From DATARH01 sp036268425 (lineage in GTDB: Bacteria; Pseudomonadota; Alphaproteobacteria; ATCC43930; CGMCC-115725), in NCBI GenBank assembly GCA_036268425.1, contig DATAUE010000138.1, forward strand, positions 1 to 64,000: a DNA stretch of 64,000 nucleotides. The letters run 5' to 3'. Every line of letters starts with the position of its first letter. The stretch's first letter is position 1. Under the pieces are notes generated by a model that was not told where the DNA came from, did not search any database, and saw only the letters and a list, made by a program, of their open reading frames with translations. The position numbers and the translations under genes are program-made. This document shows positions 31,385 through 39,562 of the stretch, in pieces.

Positions 31385-33481
31385 TTATCCCTCGATCTTT
31401 GAGAAATCCGCGACCTGGTTCATAACCTCGCGAATACGCGACAGCAGCCGCAAGCGATTTTCCCGCAGCGCCGGGTCATCGGTATTAACGGTCACGTTGG
31501 CAAAAAATTCATCCACCGGTTGGCGCAAGGTCGCAAGTCGCATCATCACCCGATCAAAATGATCAAGCCGAAGGGATGTCGCGCTCATATCCATCATCCC
31601 ATTCAAGCGATGGTAAAGAGCGATCTCTTCGTCAAGTTTAAGGGCTGCGCCATCGATTGGGCCGTCGTATTTGCAGCTATCGCGCCGCTCCTCGATGCCG
31701 ACGATGTTGGAAGCACGTCTGTAGGCGATTAGTAGATTGGCGCCGTCTTCCGTGCCGAGGAATTTTTGAAGCGCGGTAACGCGCGCCAGCAGGCGCACTA
31801 AATCATCCTCTGAGAGAACAAATACGGCAGCAATTAAATCATGCCGCACGCCTTGCTCGCGCAAATGCACCTTCAATCTGTCCGCAACGAACGGGAGCAA
31901 GTCGGGTGCGGGATTCCATAATCCAAACTGTTGAGGGTCGAAATTTTCCGAGGCCTTTTTCAACACATCGCTAAGTGAAAGACGCAGTCCGCTTTCCAAA
32001 ACCAAACGAATAATACCGAGTGCAGCCCGCCGCAGTGCAAACGGATCCCGTGAACCCGTAGGCTTTTCGTCTACACGAAAAAATGCAACGAGCGTATCGA
32101 TCTTGTCTGCAAGCGCCAGCGCGACGCTCACCGGCTCTTTTGGGCAAGTGTCGGCGGGACCGAGTGGTTTGTAATGCGCGGCGATCGCGTCGGCGACACG
32201 GCCTTCTTCACCGTCATGAAGTGCGTAATAGCGACCAATGACCCCCTGCAATTCAGGGAACTCCCCGACCATTCCGGTCGACAGATCGGCCTTGGCGAGA
32301 TGTGCCGCCCGCTGCGCCAGACGAGCCAGCTCTTTCTCCTGCGGGGCAATCAGCGGCGCGAGGTAGGCGGCGAGGTTTTCGATGCGCCCGACCTTGTCGT
32401 AAACGCTGCCGAGCTTGGCGTGATAGACACGGTCCTTCAGCGCATTGACGCGGGCAGCCAGCGGCACCTTGCGGTCCTGGTCCCAGAAAAAGCGGGCGTC
32501 GGCGAGACGGGCGCGCAGCACGCGCTCGTTGCCGGCAATGATCGTGCGGCCGTCATCGGGCGTTTTGTTGTTGGCGACGAACAGGAAGCGGGGAGCGGCA
32601 CTGCCGTCCGCGTTGAGGCATGAAAAATATTTCTGGTGGGTGCGCATTGCGGTCGCTAGCACCTCGGGCGGCAATGCCATGCTCTCGCTGTCGATCGCGC
32701 CCATCAGCACGACCGGATATTCGACGAGACCTGTCACCTCGTCGAGCAACCCCTGATCCGGCTTGACGGCGACCTGCGCCGCGCTGGCGCACGCCGTCAG
32801 CCCGTCCTCGATCAGTCTGCGCCGGCGGTTTTGGTCGAGCACGACATGCGCGGCTTCGAGCTTTGCGAGGTAATCCTCGGCCCCCGTCACCGTGATACTT
32901 CTATCCGACAGGAAACGATGGCCCCGCGTTGTCGGCCCAACCGGCACTTGTCCGAGCTGCGGCCGAAGGCCCTCTATCACCTTGCCATCAAATAAGCAGA
33001 TGACCGAAACCAGAGGTCTTACCCAGCGCAGCGGTGATGCGGGATATCTCATTGACTTTGGCCAAGCCAGATTGGCAATGGCGGCGTACACGATGTCAGG
33101 CAGAGCCGCAGTAGTGGGACGGCCAGGGCGATCAAGCACAGCGAAGTAGAACTCACCGCGCCCGGTATCTCGCACCTCGCATTCTTCAACCTTGCTGAGC
33201 CCGACCGAGCGCAAGAACCCCTCAATCGCGGGCCGCGGCGCACCCAAGCGGGGACCTCTTCGCTCATCCTGAAGCGAAGGTAGCTGTGCTGGGATACCCT
33301 CTGCGATGACCGTCAAGCGCCTCGGCGTGACGTAGCCGCGGATTTTAACTGCGGGGATACGGTGAGTTTGCAGCCATTCGCGCAAACTCTGGACGAGATC
33401 GTCGATCGCACGGCGCTGCATGCGCGCCGGGATTTCCTCCGACAATAATTCGAGCAGCAACTCCCCGCCGGCGGTCTGCAT
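31385..33481 (-). CDS. glyS: Glycine--tRNA ligase, beta subunit
   Basis: A 698-residue subunit of the bacterial alpha2beta2 glycyl-tRNA synthetase, needed for tRNA binding. It begins MQTAGGELLLELLSEEIPARM, has the family segments TRGHRFLSD, AMRTHQKYFSCL and LADARFFWDQDRKVPL, and ends in the anticodon-binding-like region. The ATG at 33481 overlaps the glyQ stop as TGATG. Codon use is unusual: bases about 31390-32250 and 32890-33400 are much AT-richer than the middle third and than the neighbouring genes, as if parts were replaced by recombination. Confidence 0.96.
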   Translation of the reverse strand: MQTAGGELLLELLSEEIPARMQRRAIDDLVQSLREWLQTHRIPAVKIRGYVTPRRLTVIAEGIPAQLPSLQDERRGPRLGAPRPAIEGFLRSVGLSKVEECEVRDTGRGEFYFAVLDRPGRPTTAALPDIVYAAIANLAWPKSMRYPASPLRWVRPLVSVICLFDGKVIEGLRPQLGQVPVGPTTRGHRFLSDRSITVTGAEDYLAKLEAAHVVLDQNRRRRLIEDGLTACASAAQVAVKPDQGLLDEVTGLVEYPVVLMGAIDSESMALPPEVLATAMRTHQKYFSCLNADGSAAPRFLFVANNKTPDDGRTIIAGNERVLRARLADARFFWDQDRKVPLAARVNALKDRVYHAKLGSVYDKVGRIENLAAYLAPLIAPQEKELARLAQRAAHLAKADLSTGMVGEFPELQGVIGRYYALHDGEEGRVADAIAAHYKPLGPADTCPKEPVSVALALADKIDTLVAFFRVDEKPTGSRDPFALRRAALGIIRLVLESGLRLSLSDVLKKASENFDPQQFGLWNPAPDLLPFVADRLKVHLREQGVRHDLIAAVFVLSEDDLVRLLARVTALQKFLGTEDGANLLIAYRRASNIVGIEERRDSCKYDGPIDGAALKLDEEIALYHRLNGMMDMSATSLRLDHFDRVMMRLATLRQPVDEFFANVTVNTDDPALRENRLRLLSRIREVMNQVADFSKIEG

Positions 33482-34356
33482 CACGCAGCCGCCAGCCAGG
33501 TTTCGCAGCAGGCGCGGGCCATCGCGCGGACCCGGCCGATATAGGCGGCGCGCTCGGTCACGCTGATGACGCCGCGGGCGTCGAGCAGGTTGAACAGATG
33601 GCTCGCTTTCAGGCACTGGTCATAAGCGGGCAGCGCGATGCCGCGCCCGATCAGGCCCTCGCACTCGGCCTCGGCATCCTTGAAATGCTGGAACAGCCGA
33701 CGGGTATCGGCGGCCTCGAAGTTGAACGCGGAAAATTCGCGTTCGGCACGCTTGAACACCTGCCCGTAGGTGATCCGCCCGTCGCCGGCGACCCCGTTGA
33801 AATCGAGGTCGTAGACGCTCTCGACACCCTGCACATACATCGCGAGGCGTTCGAGACCGTAGGTGAGTTCGGTCGACACCGGGTCGCACTCGATGCCGCC
33901 GACCTGCTGAAAATAGGTGAACTGGCTGACCTCCATGCCGTCGAGCCAGACCTCCCAGCCAAGACCCCAGGCACCAAGAGTCGGGCTTTCCCAATCGTCT
34001 TCGACAAAGCGGATGTCGTGCTTTGACGCATCGATGCCGAGCGCGGCGAGGCTGTCCAAATAAAGCTGTTGGCTGTTGGCGGGCGACGGCTTCAGGATCA
34101 CCTGCAGCTGATAGTAATGCTGCAGCCGGTTCGGGTTTTCCCCGTAGCGGCCGTCGGTCGGGCGGCGCGACGGCTGCACATAAGCGGCGCGCCAATGCTG
34201 CGGCCCCAGCGCCCGCAACGCCGTCGCCGGATGAAACGTGCCGGCGCCGACCTCGATGTCATACGGCTGCAGGATCACGCAGCCTTGCGCCGCCCAGTAG
34301 CGCTGCAAGGTCAGGATCAGTTCCTGAAAGCTCGTGGCGGCGGCAGAGGCGGTCAT
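33481..34356 (-). CDS. glyQ: Glycine--tRNA ligase, alpha subunit
   Basis: A 291-residue class II synthetase subunit that carries the glycine-adenylate active site. FQELILTLQRYWAAQGCVILQPYDIEVGAGTFHPAT and RPTDGRYGENPNRLQHYYQ are strongly diagnostic of GlyQ. Length is typical. It is coupled to glyS and is preceded by the small membrane protein gene at 34434. Confidence 0.97.
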   Translation of the reverse strand: MTASAAATSFQELILTLQRYWAAQGCVILQPYDIEVGAGTFHPATALRALGPQHWRAAYVQPSRRPTDGRYGENPNRLQHYYQLQVILKPSPANSQQLYLDSLAALGIDASKHDIRFVEDDWESPTLGAWGLGWEVWLDGMEVSQFTYFQQVGGIECDPVSTELTYGLERLAMYVQGVESVYDLDFNGVAGDGRITYGQVFKRAEREFSAFNFEAADTRRLFQHFKDAEAECEGLIGRGIALPAYDQCLKASHLFNLLDARGVISVTERAAYIGRVRAMARACCETWLAAA

Positions 34357-34433
34357 CGTGGGACTCGATTCGGCTCAATATACGGGCTGGATACAGGCTG
34401 GTCGTTGAGGCAGAACGGTTCGGGGTGCGGCGG

Positions 34434-34655
34434 CTAGCGGAGCTGTGGACAGCCCGCCTTGCCGCAGCTACCGGCGCCGGGGGCCGCATAGGCGCCGCAT
34501 ACCCGGCAGGCAACCAGATCCTCGATCGCGCCTTGCGGCCGCGCTGCCGGCCGCCGACGCGCGACATTCGGCGACGGGCGGTTCAGCCAGCGCATCGCAT
34601 ACCATACGACAAACGCCACGAGCGCGATCAGGACGATCTTGGGTATCGCGATCAT
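34434..34655 (-). CDS. Small membrane-anchored zinc-ribbon protein
   Basis: A 73-residue protein: a single N-terminal transmembrane helix (IPKIVLIALVAFVVWYAM), a basic Arg/Pro linker and a C-terminal CRVCGAY ... CGKAGC zinc ribbon. Proteins of this arrangement (PP0621-like) are widespread in proteobacteria near S49 peptidase or glyQ genes, as I recall. The ribbon would face the cytoplasm if the anchor is N-out. Function unknown. Confidence 0.8.
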   Translation of the reverse strand: MIAIPKIVLIALVAFVVWYAMRWLNRPSPNVARRRPAARPQGAIEDLVACRVCGAYAAPGAGSCGKAGCPQLR

Positions 34656-34697
34656 CGGTCAAGGTTTATGGGAGGCGGGCGGTAGGGTCAAGCGAGC

Positions 34698-35564
34698 CTA
34701 TAGGCCAAACCGCGCCCACAACGCCCGCGCCTCAAAAAAGTCAAGCACATCGCCAAGCACCGCCGGTATGGCACCCGGCGGTATTCGCGTGACCGATGGA
34801 CGCGCCCGCCTCCGCCACCAGCGGCGGCGGGCGGCCGCGACCGGCACCAGCCGCAGCTTATCGCCAAAGCGTGCCCGCATCACCGAGCGCAGATCGCCGA
34901 TGCCGTCGATGAGGCCTTTCGCCAATGCCATGCGGCCGGTCAGCACTGTGCCACTGAACAGGGTTTCGTCGGCGGCGTCGATCTTGGCGCCGCGGCAGCG
35001 CCGGACATGATCCTTGAAGGTTTCGTGGATGTCCCGTTGCAACACGGCGAGGCGCGCGACATCGTCGGGGTCCTCTGGCAAAAACGGGTCGAGCAGCGCC
35101 TTGTTGTCGCCGGCAGTATGCAGCCGCCGTTCGATACCGAAACGCTCGATCAGCCGCTCCAGGCCAAACCCGGCGCTGACCACTCCGATCGAGCCGAGAA
35201 GCGAGGCTTCCTCGGCATAGATCTCGTCACCCGCGAGGGCCAGCCAATAGCCGCCGGACGCCGCGACATCCTCGGCGAAAGCAAAAACCGGAACGTTCTT
35301 CTCGTCGGCCAGTTGCCGGATGCGGCGGAACAGCAGCGCCGATTGCACCGGCGAGCCGCCCGGCGAGTTGATCGCCAGAGCCACCGCGCTCAACCCGTCT
35401 GGCGCGAAGGCGCGCTCCAGCACCTCGGCCTGGCTCTCCAGCGACAGGCCGCCACGCCATTGCCGCGGCCCGATTACCCCGTCGAGCCGAATCACCGTCA
35501 CCAATGGCGGCGGGTGGCGCAGCCGCTCTATCGGCAGCAGCTTCAGAATATTGCGCATCGTCAT
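34698..35564 (-). CDS. S49 family peptidase (SppA/SohB-like)
   Basis: A 288-residue protein of the signal-peptide-peptidase A family: VTVIRLDGVIG, AINSPGGSPVQS, VAASGGYWLALAGDEIYAEEASLLGSIGVV, where the Ser of A-S-G-G is the predicted nucleophile. The general-base Lys lies further on in the family. There is no obvious N-terminal membrane helix. Start at ATG 35564 or 35558; an earlier ATG would overlap the methyltransferase. It probably clears membrane peptides. Confidence 0.9.
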   Translation of the reverse strand: MTMRNILKLLPIERLRHPPPLVTVIRLDGVIGPRQWRGGLSLESQAEVLERAFAPDGLSAVALAINSPGGSPVQSALLFRRIRQLADEKNVPVFAFAEDVAASGGYWLALAGDEIYAEEASLLGSIGVVSAGFGLERLIERFGIERRLHTAGDNKALLDPFLPEDPDDVARLAVLQRDIHETFKDHVRRCRGAKIDAADETLFSGTVLTGRMALAKGLIDGIGDLRSVMRARFGDKLRLVPVAAARRRWWRRRARPSVTRIPPGAIPAVLGDVLDFFEARALWARFGL

Positions 35565-35628
35565 CGTGCAGCGCAGATGGTGATTGCAGCCCCGCCCGGC
35601 CAGCCCATACAGCCGTAATACGCGCGAG

Positions 35629-36387
35629 CTACGGTCCGAAGTCGAGCGCCGCAGCACCGCGCAACACAGCCTCGGCAGCCGGGGTGAAACTTCCGTCGGC
35701 GCCGTGCAGCACCAGCCCGGGCAGCAGCCGGGCCGGCGCCTTGATCTGCTTACGCGCGCGTATCAGCACGCGGTTAGCAGCGCGGCCTGCCGCCGGCCAC
35801 AACGGGAACACCGAGATTTCCCCGGCGCCCCCGACCAGCGCCGCGATCAACGCGTCGACACGGTCGGCGCGATGGATAAACGTCATCGAGCCTTTGCTAC
35901 GAACCATCGTCAGCGCAAACCCCACCCAAGCCGCAAGGTCTGCCTCCCCTTCCATAGTCGCCGCGATTTTGGCCGGCGTACTCGACGACGTGCCGCGACC
36001 GCGCTCGACAAACGGCGGATTGGCCATGACATGATCGAAACTGCCGGCGCGCAACGAGGGCAGCGGTCGCAGCAGGTCGCCGGCAAGGACCGCGACACGT
36101 TCGCTGACGCCATTGAGCGCCGCGTTTTCCGCCGCGACACGAACCAGATCGGGTTGCAGCTCGAGGCCGACGACCTCGCATAGCGGCACCCGCGCCGCAA
36201 GGCACAGTGTCGCGGCGCCGGTGCCGCAGCCGATGTCGAGAACCCGCTGCCCCGCCGCGACCGGCACCGCGGCGGCGAGAAAGACCGGATCAATCGCGGC
36301 CCGCGCGCCGTTTGCCGGTTGCTTGAGGCGAACTCGCCCGTCGAGCAGCCCGTCTTCGGTAAGAGAGGCCGGTGCCGGCGCGGTCAG
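35629..36387 (-). CDS. TrmN6-like methyltransferase, probable CTG start
   Basis: A 252-residue SAM-dependent methyltransferase: VLDIGCGTGAATLCLA is motif I, VGLELQPD motif II and ANPPFVE the catalytic N-P-P-F of N6-adenine enzymes, as in TrmN6, which methylates A37 of tRNA1(Val). The first ATG in frame is at 36267, but the 40 residues before it (TEDGLLDGRVRLKQPANG ... RAAIDPVFLAAAVP) are plainly family sequence. Upstream of them the only sensible start is a CTG at 36387, with GAGGA six bases before it, overlapping the DUF2007 stop as CTGA. Confidence 0.85.
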   Translation of the reverse strand: MTAPAPASLTEDGLLDGRVRLKQPANGARAAIDPVFLAAAVPVAAGQRVLDIGCGTGAATLCLAARVPLCEVVGLELQPDLVRVAAENAALNGVSERVAVLAGDLLRPLPSLRAGSFDHVMANPPFVERGRGTSSSTPAKIAATMEGEADLAAWVGFALTMVRSKGSMTFIHRADRVDALIAALVGGAGEISVFPLWPAAGRAANRVLIRARKQIKAPARLLPGLVLHGADGSFTPAAEAVLRGAAALDFGP

Positions 36388-36596
36388 CGCAATTCCTCTT
36401 CGGCCGCGGCAATCAGCGCCTTCGCCCGGTGATGGTCGCGTTCGCTGACCATCAGGCGGCTCTGAATGGCGCCGATGCTTCCTTCAACAAGGCTCGTATG
36501 ATGATCCAGAACAAGGCAAGCGATCCCGGCATCACGCAACCGAGCCTGCGCCCACGACAGCCGAACGATATTGTTGGTGCGCAGCAATTCCCGCAT
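36384..36596 (-). CDS. DUF2007 protein (putative signal-transducing)
   Basis: A 70-residue protein beginning MRELLRTNNIVRLSWAQARLRDAGIACLVLDHHTS, with the RL.V...D...A pattern near the end, as in DUF2007 (PF09413), a small ferredoxin-like fold related to GlnB-type signalling domains. ATG 36596 is chosen; upstream ATGs would make an atypical N-terminus. It is the first gene of the run leading to the methyltransferase, S49 peptidase and glyQS, and is divergent from polyprenyl synthetase. Confidence 0.85.
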   Translation of the reverse strand: MRELLRTNNIVRLSWAQARLRDAGIACLVLDHHTSLVEGSIGAIQSRLMVSERDHHRAKALIAAAEEELR

Positions 36597-36798
36597 TCCG
36601 TACCTGTGGGCCTGCGTCCGGCCTATGTCCAGCACTTGACTCGCTCGGTCATTCTATGCTCGCTCGCCATCAGGCGCGTCAAGCCGTGCGAAACAGCGCT
36701 TACGGCGTGCCGATCGGGCGAGCGGCGGCGCGCCCGCAACGTCTGACCTTCAACGGCGGCTGCGGCGTCATCACGCTGTTCGCGCGCAGGAGAAACGG
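36597..36798. promoter_or_regulatory. Divergent intergenic region, DUF2007 gene / polyprenyl synthetase
   Basis: These 202 bases lie between two divergently transcribed genes and should contain both promoters. The stretch around 36645-36660 (TTCTATGCTCGC) is a possible -10 area for one of them. No operator repeat was found. Confidence 0.35.
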
Positions 36799-37815
36799 GT
36801 GGAGCTGGCGACCATCGATACCAATCCCGAGCCGGCGAAAGCCTCGCTCGACCCGCTGTTTCATCTGCTGAAAACCGATCTCGACAGCGTCAACCGGCTG
36901 ATCGTGGCGCGAATGCACAGCCCGGTAGCGCTGATCCCGCAGCTTGCCGGCCATATCGTCTCGGCCGGCGGCAAGCGGCTGCGCCCGATGCTGACCCTGG
37001 CCACCTCCCGCCTCTGCGGCTATCGCGGCGAGCGGCAGATCGCGCTCGCCGCTGCGGTCGAGTTCATCCATACCGCGACGTTGCTGCACGACGACGTCGT
37101 CGACGCCAGCGATCTGCGCCGCGGCCGCGACACCGCCAACGCCGTCTGGGGCAATAAGCCCGCCGTGCTGGTCGGCGATTTCCTGTTCTCGCGCGCGTTC
37201 GAGCTGATGGTCGAGGATGGGTCGTTGCGGATTTTGCAAATTCTGTCACGCGCTGCTGCGATCATCGCCGAAGGCGAGGTCGGCCAGCTCGTCACCGCCA
37301 ATGATACCTCAACGACCGAGGCAGCCTATCTCGAGGTCATCGAGGCCAAAACCGCGGCGTTGTTCGCCGCGGCCAGCCAGATCGGCGCCATCATCGCCGA
37401 GCGCCCGCCAGCCGAGGAAGACGCACTCGAGCGCTACGGCCGCAATCTTGGCATCGCCTTTCAGTTGATCGACGACATGCTGGATTTCTCGGCGCGGCAA
37501 AGCGAACTCGGCAAATCGGTCGGCGACGATTTTCGTGACGGCAAAATCACCCTGCCGATTCTGATCGCCATTGCCCGTGGCGATGGCGAGGAGCGCGCGT
37601 TCTGGCGCCGCACACTGGAAGACGAAGACCAGGGACCGGGCGACCTCGAACACGCGATGCGGCTGGTCGAGCGCCGCGGTGCTCTGGCGGAAACCCTGGC
37701 GCGTGCTCGTCTGTATGCTGCAAAAGCGGTAGCGGCACTCGACATTTTCCCCGCGAGCGCGCTGCGCCAAGCGCTGGTCGAAGCCGCCGATTTCGCCACC
37801 AGCCGGGGCTTTTGA
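36799..37815 (+). CDS. ispB: Polyprenyl diphosphate synthase (octaprenyl type)
   Basis: A 338-residue trans-prenyltransferase that builds the side chain of ubiquinone from farnesyl diphosphate and isopentenyl diphosphate. The first Asp-rich motif is LLHDDVVDAS (Asp98, Asp99, Asp102) and the second LIDDMLDFS; GGKRLRPML and FQLIDD are also typical. The GTG start has AGGAGA five bases upstream. Chain length (eight to ten units) cannot be read with certainty, so the symbol is tentative. It is followed by tRNA-Pro. Confidence 0.9.
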   Translation: MELATIDTNPEPAKASLDPLFHLLKTDLDSVNRLIVARMHSPVALIPQLAGHIVSAGGKRLRPMLTLATSRLCGYRGERQIALAAAVEFIHTATLLHDDVVDASDLRRGRDTANAVWGNKPAVLVGDFLFSRAFELMVEDGSLRILQILSRAAAIIAEGEVGQLVTANDTSTTEAAYLEVIEAKTAALFAAASQIGAIIAERPPAEEDALERYGRNLGIAFQLIDDMLDFSARQSELGKSVGDDFRDGKITLPILIAIARGDGEERAFWRRTLEDEDQGPGDLEHAMRLVERRGALAETLARARLYAAKAVAALDIFPASALRQALVEAADFATSRGF

Positions 37816-37888
37816 CGCAGCTTTTCGGATGGGTGCGCGAGCCGGTTGCGCCGGAGCGCCATCTTCCCTATATATCGCGGCCGGTCGG

Positions 37889-37965
37889 CGGAGTGTAGCT
37901 CAGCCTGGTAGAGCACTGCTTTCGGGAGGCAGGGGCCGGAGGTTCAAATCCTCTCACTCCGACCA
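37889..37965 (+). tRNA. tRNA-Pro(CGG)
   Basis: A 77-base cloverleaf: acceptor CGGAGTG paired with CACTCCG, D arm with GCTCAGCCTGGTAGAGC, anticodon stem CTGCT/GGCAG around TTCGGGA (anticodon CGG), T arm GGAGG-TTCAAAT-CCTCT, and an encoded ACCA end. All arms pair. Confidence 0.97.
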
Positions 37966-37988
37966 AATCTCAATGAGGCGCCGGTACC

Positions 37989-38639
37989 TCAATAGATGCC
38001 GGTACTGGCGCCCCGTACGATGACCTGGATTTCCGCCACCGCCTTCGTAACGGCTTGACCAATCAGGTCGAGGCGGACCAGGTAATCGATCCGAGCGCGG
38101 TTCTTTTCAATTTCGTCCTCGCTCAACAACAGGTGCAGCAGGTTCGACGCATCGATCAGACACAACAGGACAACATCACGCGGTTCAGGAATGTCGTCGG
38201 TCAGCACCAGATGCCGCAACCGCGCGGTAACTTCGCGCTGTTCTGTTTCGTCGACAACGGGATACCGCCGCGTGTGGAACACCCACAAAAACTGGCCGTC
38301 CTCTTCACGCAGGATGCCTTTTTCGATCAGCGACTGCACCGCGCGGCCCTGATAGGCTTCGGCGTTGGCCGTCAGGCACGACAGCGCCTCGGTGGCGGTA
38401 AGGCTGCCGCCCGCCGCGCCAAGCCGTCCAATTGCATCATCCAGAATCTCGTCGCCGGTCGCCGTCCGGTTTACGAGGGTCACATGATCGGGGTCGGCAT
38501 CCACCCGATTCTGCAAGGCAAGTTCCATCAAGGCGGCGCCGGCGAGCACCACGTCGGTTGCCGACACCGGCAAATCGATAAACTTGCCGTGCGTGTCGTC
38601 GAGCAGTAAGAGAACGATCTCTTCAACGAAATTCAGCAT
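37989..38639 (-). CDS. GPP34 (GOLPH3-like) family protein
   Basis: A 216-residue protein with features of the GPP34 family (PF05719): MLNFVEEIVLLLLDDTHGKF at the start, AGAALMELALQNRV, and a C-terminal helical half with DDIPEPRDVVLLCLIDASNLLHLLL. In eukaryotes GOLPH3/Vps74 binds phosphatidylinositol 4-phosphate and sorts Golgi glycosyltransferases; the bacterial members have no settled function. ATG 38639 is chosen over upstream frames. It lies 10 bases behind the STAS gene, in what is probably one operon, which links it to the partner-switching genes. Confidence 0.87.
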   Translation of the reverse strand: MLNFVEEIVLLLLDDTHGKFIDLPVSATDVVLAGAALMELALQNRVDADPDHVTLVNRTATGDEILDDAIGRLGAAGGSLTATEALSCLTANAEAYQGRAVQSLIEKGILREEDGQFLWVFHTRRYPVVDETEQREVTARLRHLVLTDDIPEPRDVVLLCLIDASNLLHLLLSEDEIEKNRARIDYLVRLDLIGQAVTKAVAEIQVIVRGASTGIY

Positions 38640-38649
38640 TGGCACAGCC

Positions 38650-38985
38650 TCAGCGTACTGCGGCGACGGCCGCACCCGCGTCCGATTGGATCGCAAAGAT
38701 CTTATCGAAACCGCTGATTGAGAAAACTTCACGGACATTGGGCACAAGCGCAAACAGAACGACTTTCCCCTTGGCCTGCTGAACTTTTTTCGCCACAACG
38801 AGGAGAACCCGCAGCCCGGCGCTGCTGATATAGTCGAGCTTAGACATATCGATCGCGATGTGCGGCGAGCCGCTGCCCAGGGCTCGCGTAAAGCTTTCTT
38901 CGGCAGGTTGAGCCGTGCTGCTGTCGAGCCGGCCCGTGAGCTTTACGACCAGGACATCTCCCACCTGTTCTTGCGCAAAATCCAT
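38650..38985 (-). CDS. STAS-domain anti-sigma-factor antagonist (SpoIIAA/RsbV-like)
   Basis: A 111-residue single STAS domain: MDFAQEQVGDVLVVKLTGRLDSSTAQ, then HIAIDMSKLDYISSAGLRVLLVVAKK, with Ser54/Ser55 at the usual phosphorylation site of RsbV-type proteins, and a final strand-helix (NVREVFSISGFDKIF). ATG 38985 gives the standard length. When unphosphorylated it should sequester the HATPase kinase encoded divergently at 39137. Confidence 0.93.
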   Translation of the reverse strand: MDFAQEQVGDVLVVKLTGRLDSSTAQPAEESFTRALGSGSPHIAIDMSKLDYISSAGLRVLLVVAKKVQQAKGKVVLFALVPNVREVFSISGFDKIFAIQSDAGAAVAAVR

Positions 38986-39136
38986 GACAAACCTCGCGCC
39001 TGGGTTGCTGCCGGGTAATTTGGTTACCACGGCGATGCGCGCAGAAGCAATAGAGCGGCTTTCCGGAGGCTGACCACAACCCAACGATCACGATGATCAG
39101 ACTTGGCTTGGCGCGACCATCGCGGTAAGAGGCTTG

Positions 39137-39556
39137 ATGGCCTCGCACGAACTTTGCATCGAGCCCCATGTTCCAGAGATCACTCGATTGATCGACTGGA
39201 TCGAATCGTGCTGCGGCAGCGACGGGCTGGCCGAGGATATCACCTACAAGATGACGCTCGCCCTCGAGGAAGCCGTGATGAACGTGATCAGCCACGCGTT
39301 CGAAGGCATCCCGCCACCTTACCGGATCACCGTTCGGTTGAGCGTCATGCCGCAGACGGTCATGGCGGAGATCATCGACAACGGCCGCCCATTCGATCCA
39401 ACCGCGGCACCTGATCCCAATCTCACCATACCACTCGACGAGCGCCACCCCGGCGGCCTCGGCATTCACCTGATGCGCAGCGTTACCGATCGGCTCGATT
39501 ATCACCGCAGCAGCGACGGCAATAATGTGCTGCGGATGGAAAAGGCCCGCGGCTGA
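39137..39556 (+). CDS. HATPase anti-sigma factor / serine kinase (RsbW-like)
   Basis: A 139-residue GHKL ATPase domain with the N box EEAVMNVISHAF, a G1 box DNGRPFDP and GGLGIHLM as G2. These small kinases phosphorylate STAS antagonists and bind a sigma factor or other partner. GAGG lies just before the ATG at 39137. It is divergent from the STAS gene and convergent with the phosphatase gene. No sigma factor gene is in the window. Confidence 0.92.
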   Translation: MASHELCIEPHVPEITRLIDWIESCCGSDGLAEDITYKMTLALEEAVMNVISHAFEGIPPPYRITVRLSVMPQTVMAEIIDNGRPFDPTAAPDPNLTIPLDERHPGGLGIHLMRSVTDRLDYHRSSDGNNVLRMEKARG

Positions 39557-39562
39557 GCAGCC

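Noticed and set aside
29863..31425. A 520-codon plus-strand open frame opposite ppdK
   Set aside because: Product has no recognisable domain and mirrors a well-supported gene; long antisense frames are expected at this GC content.
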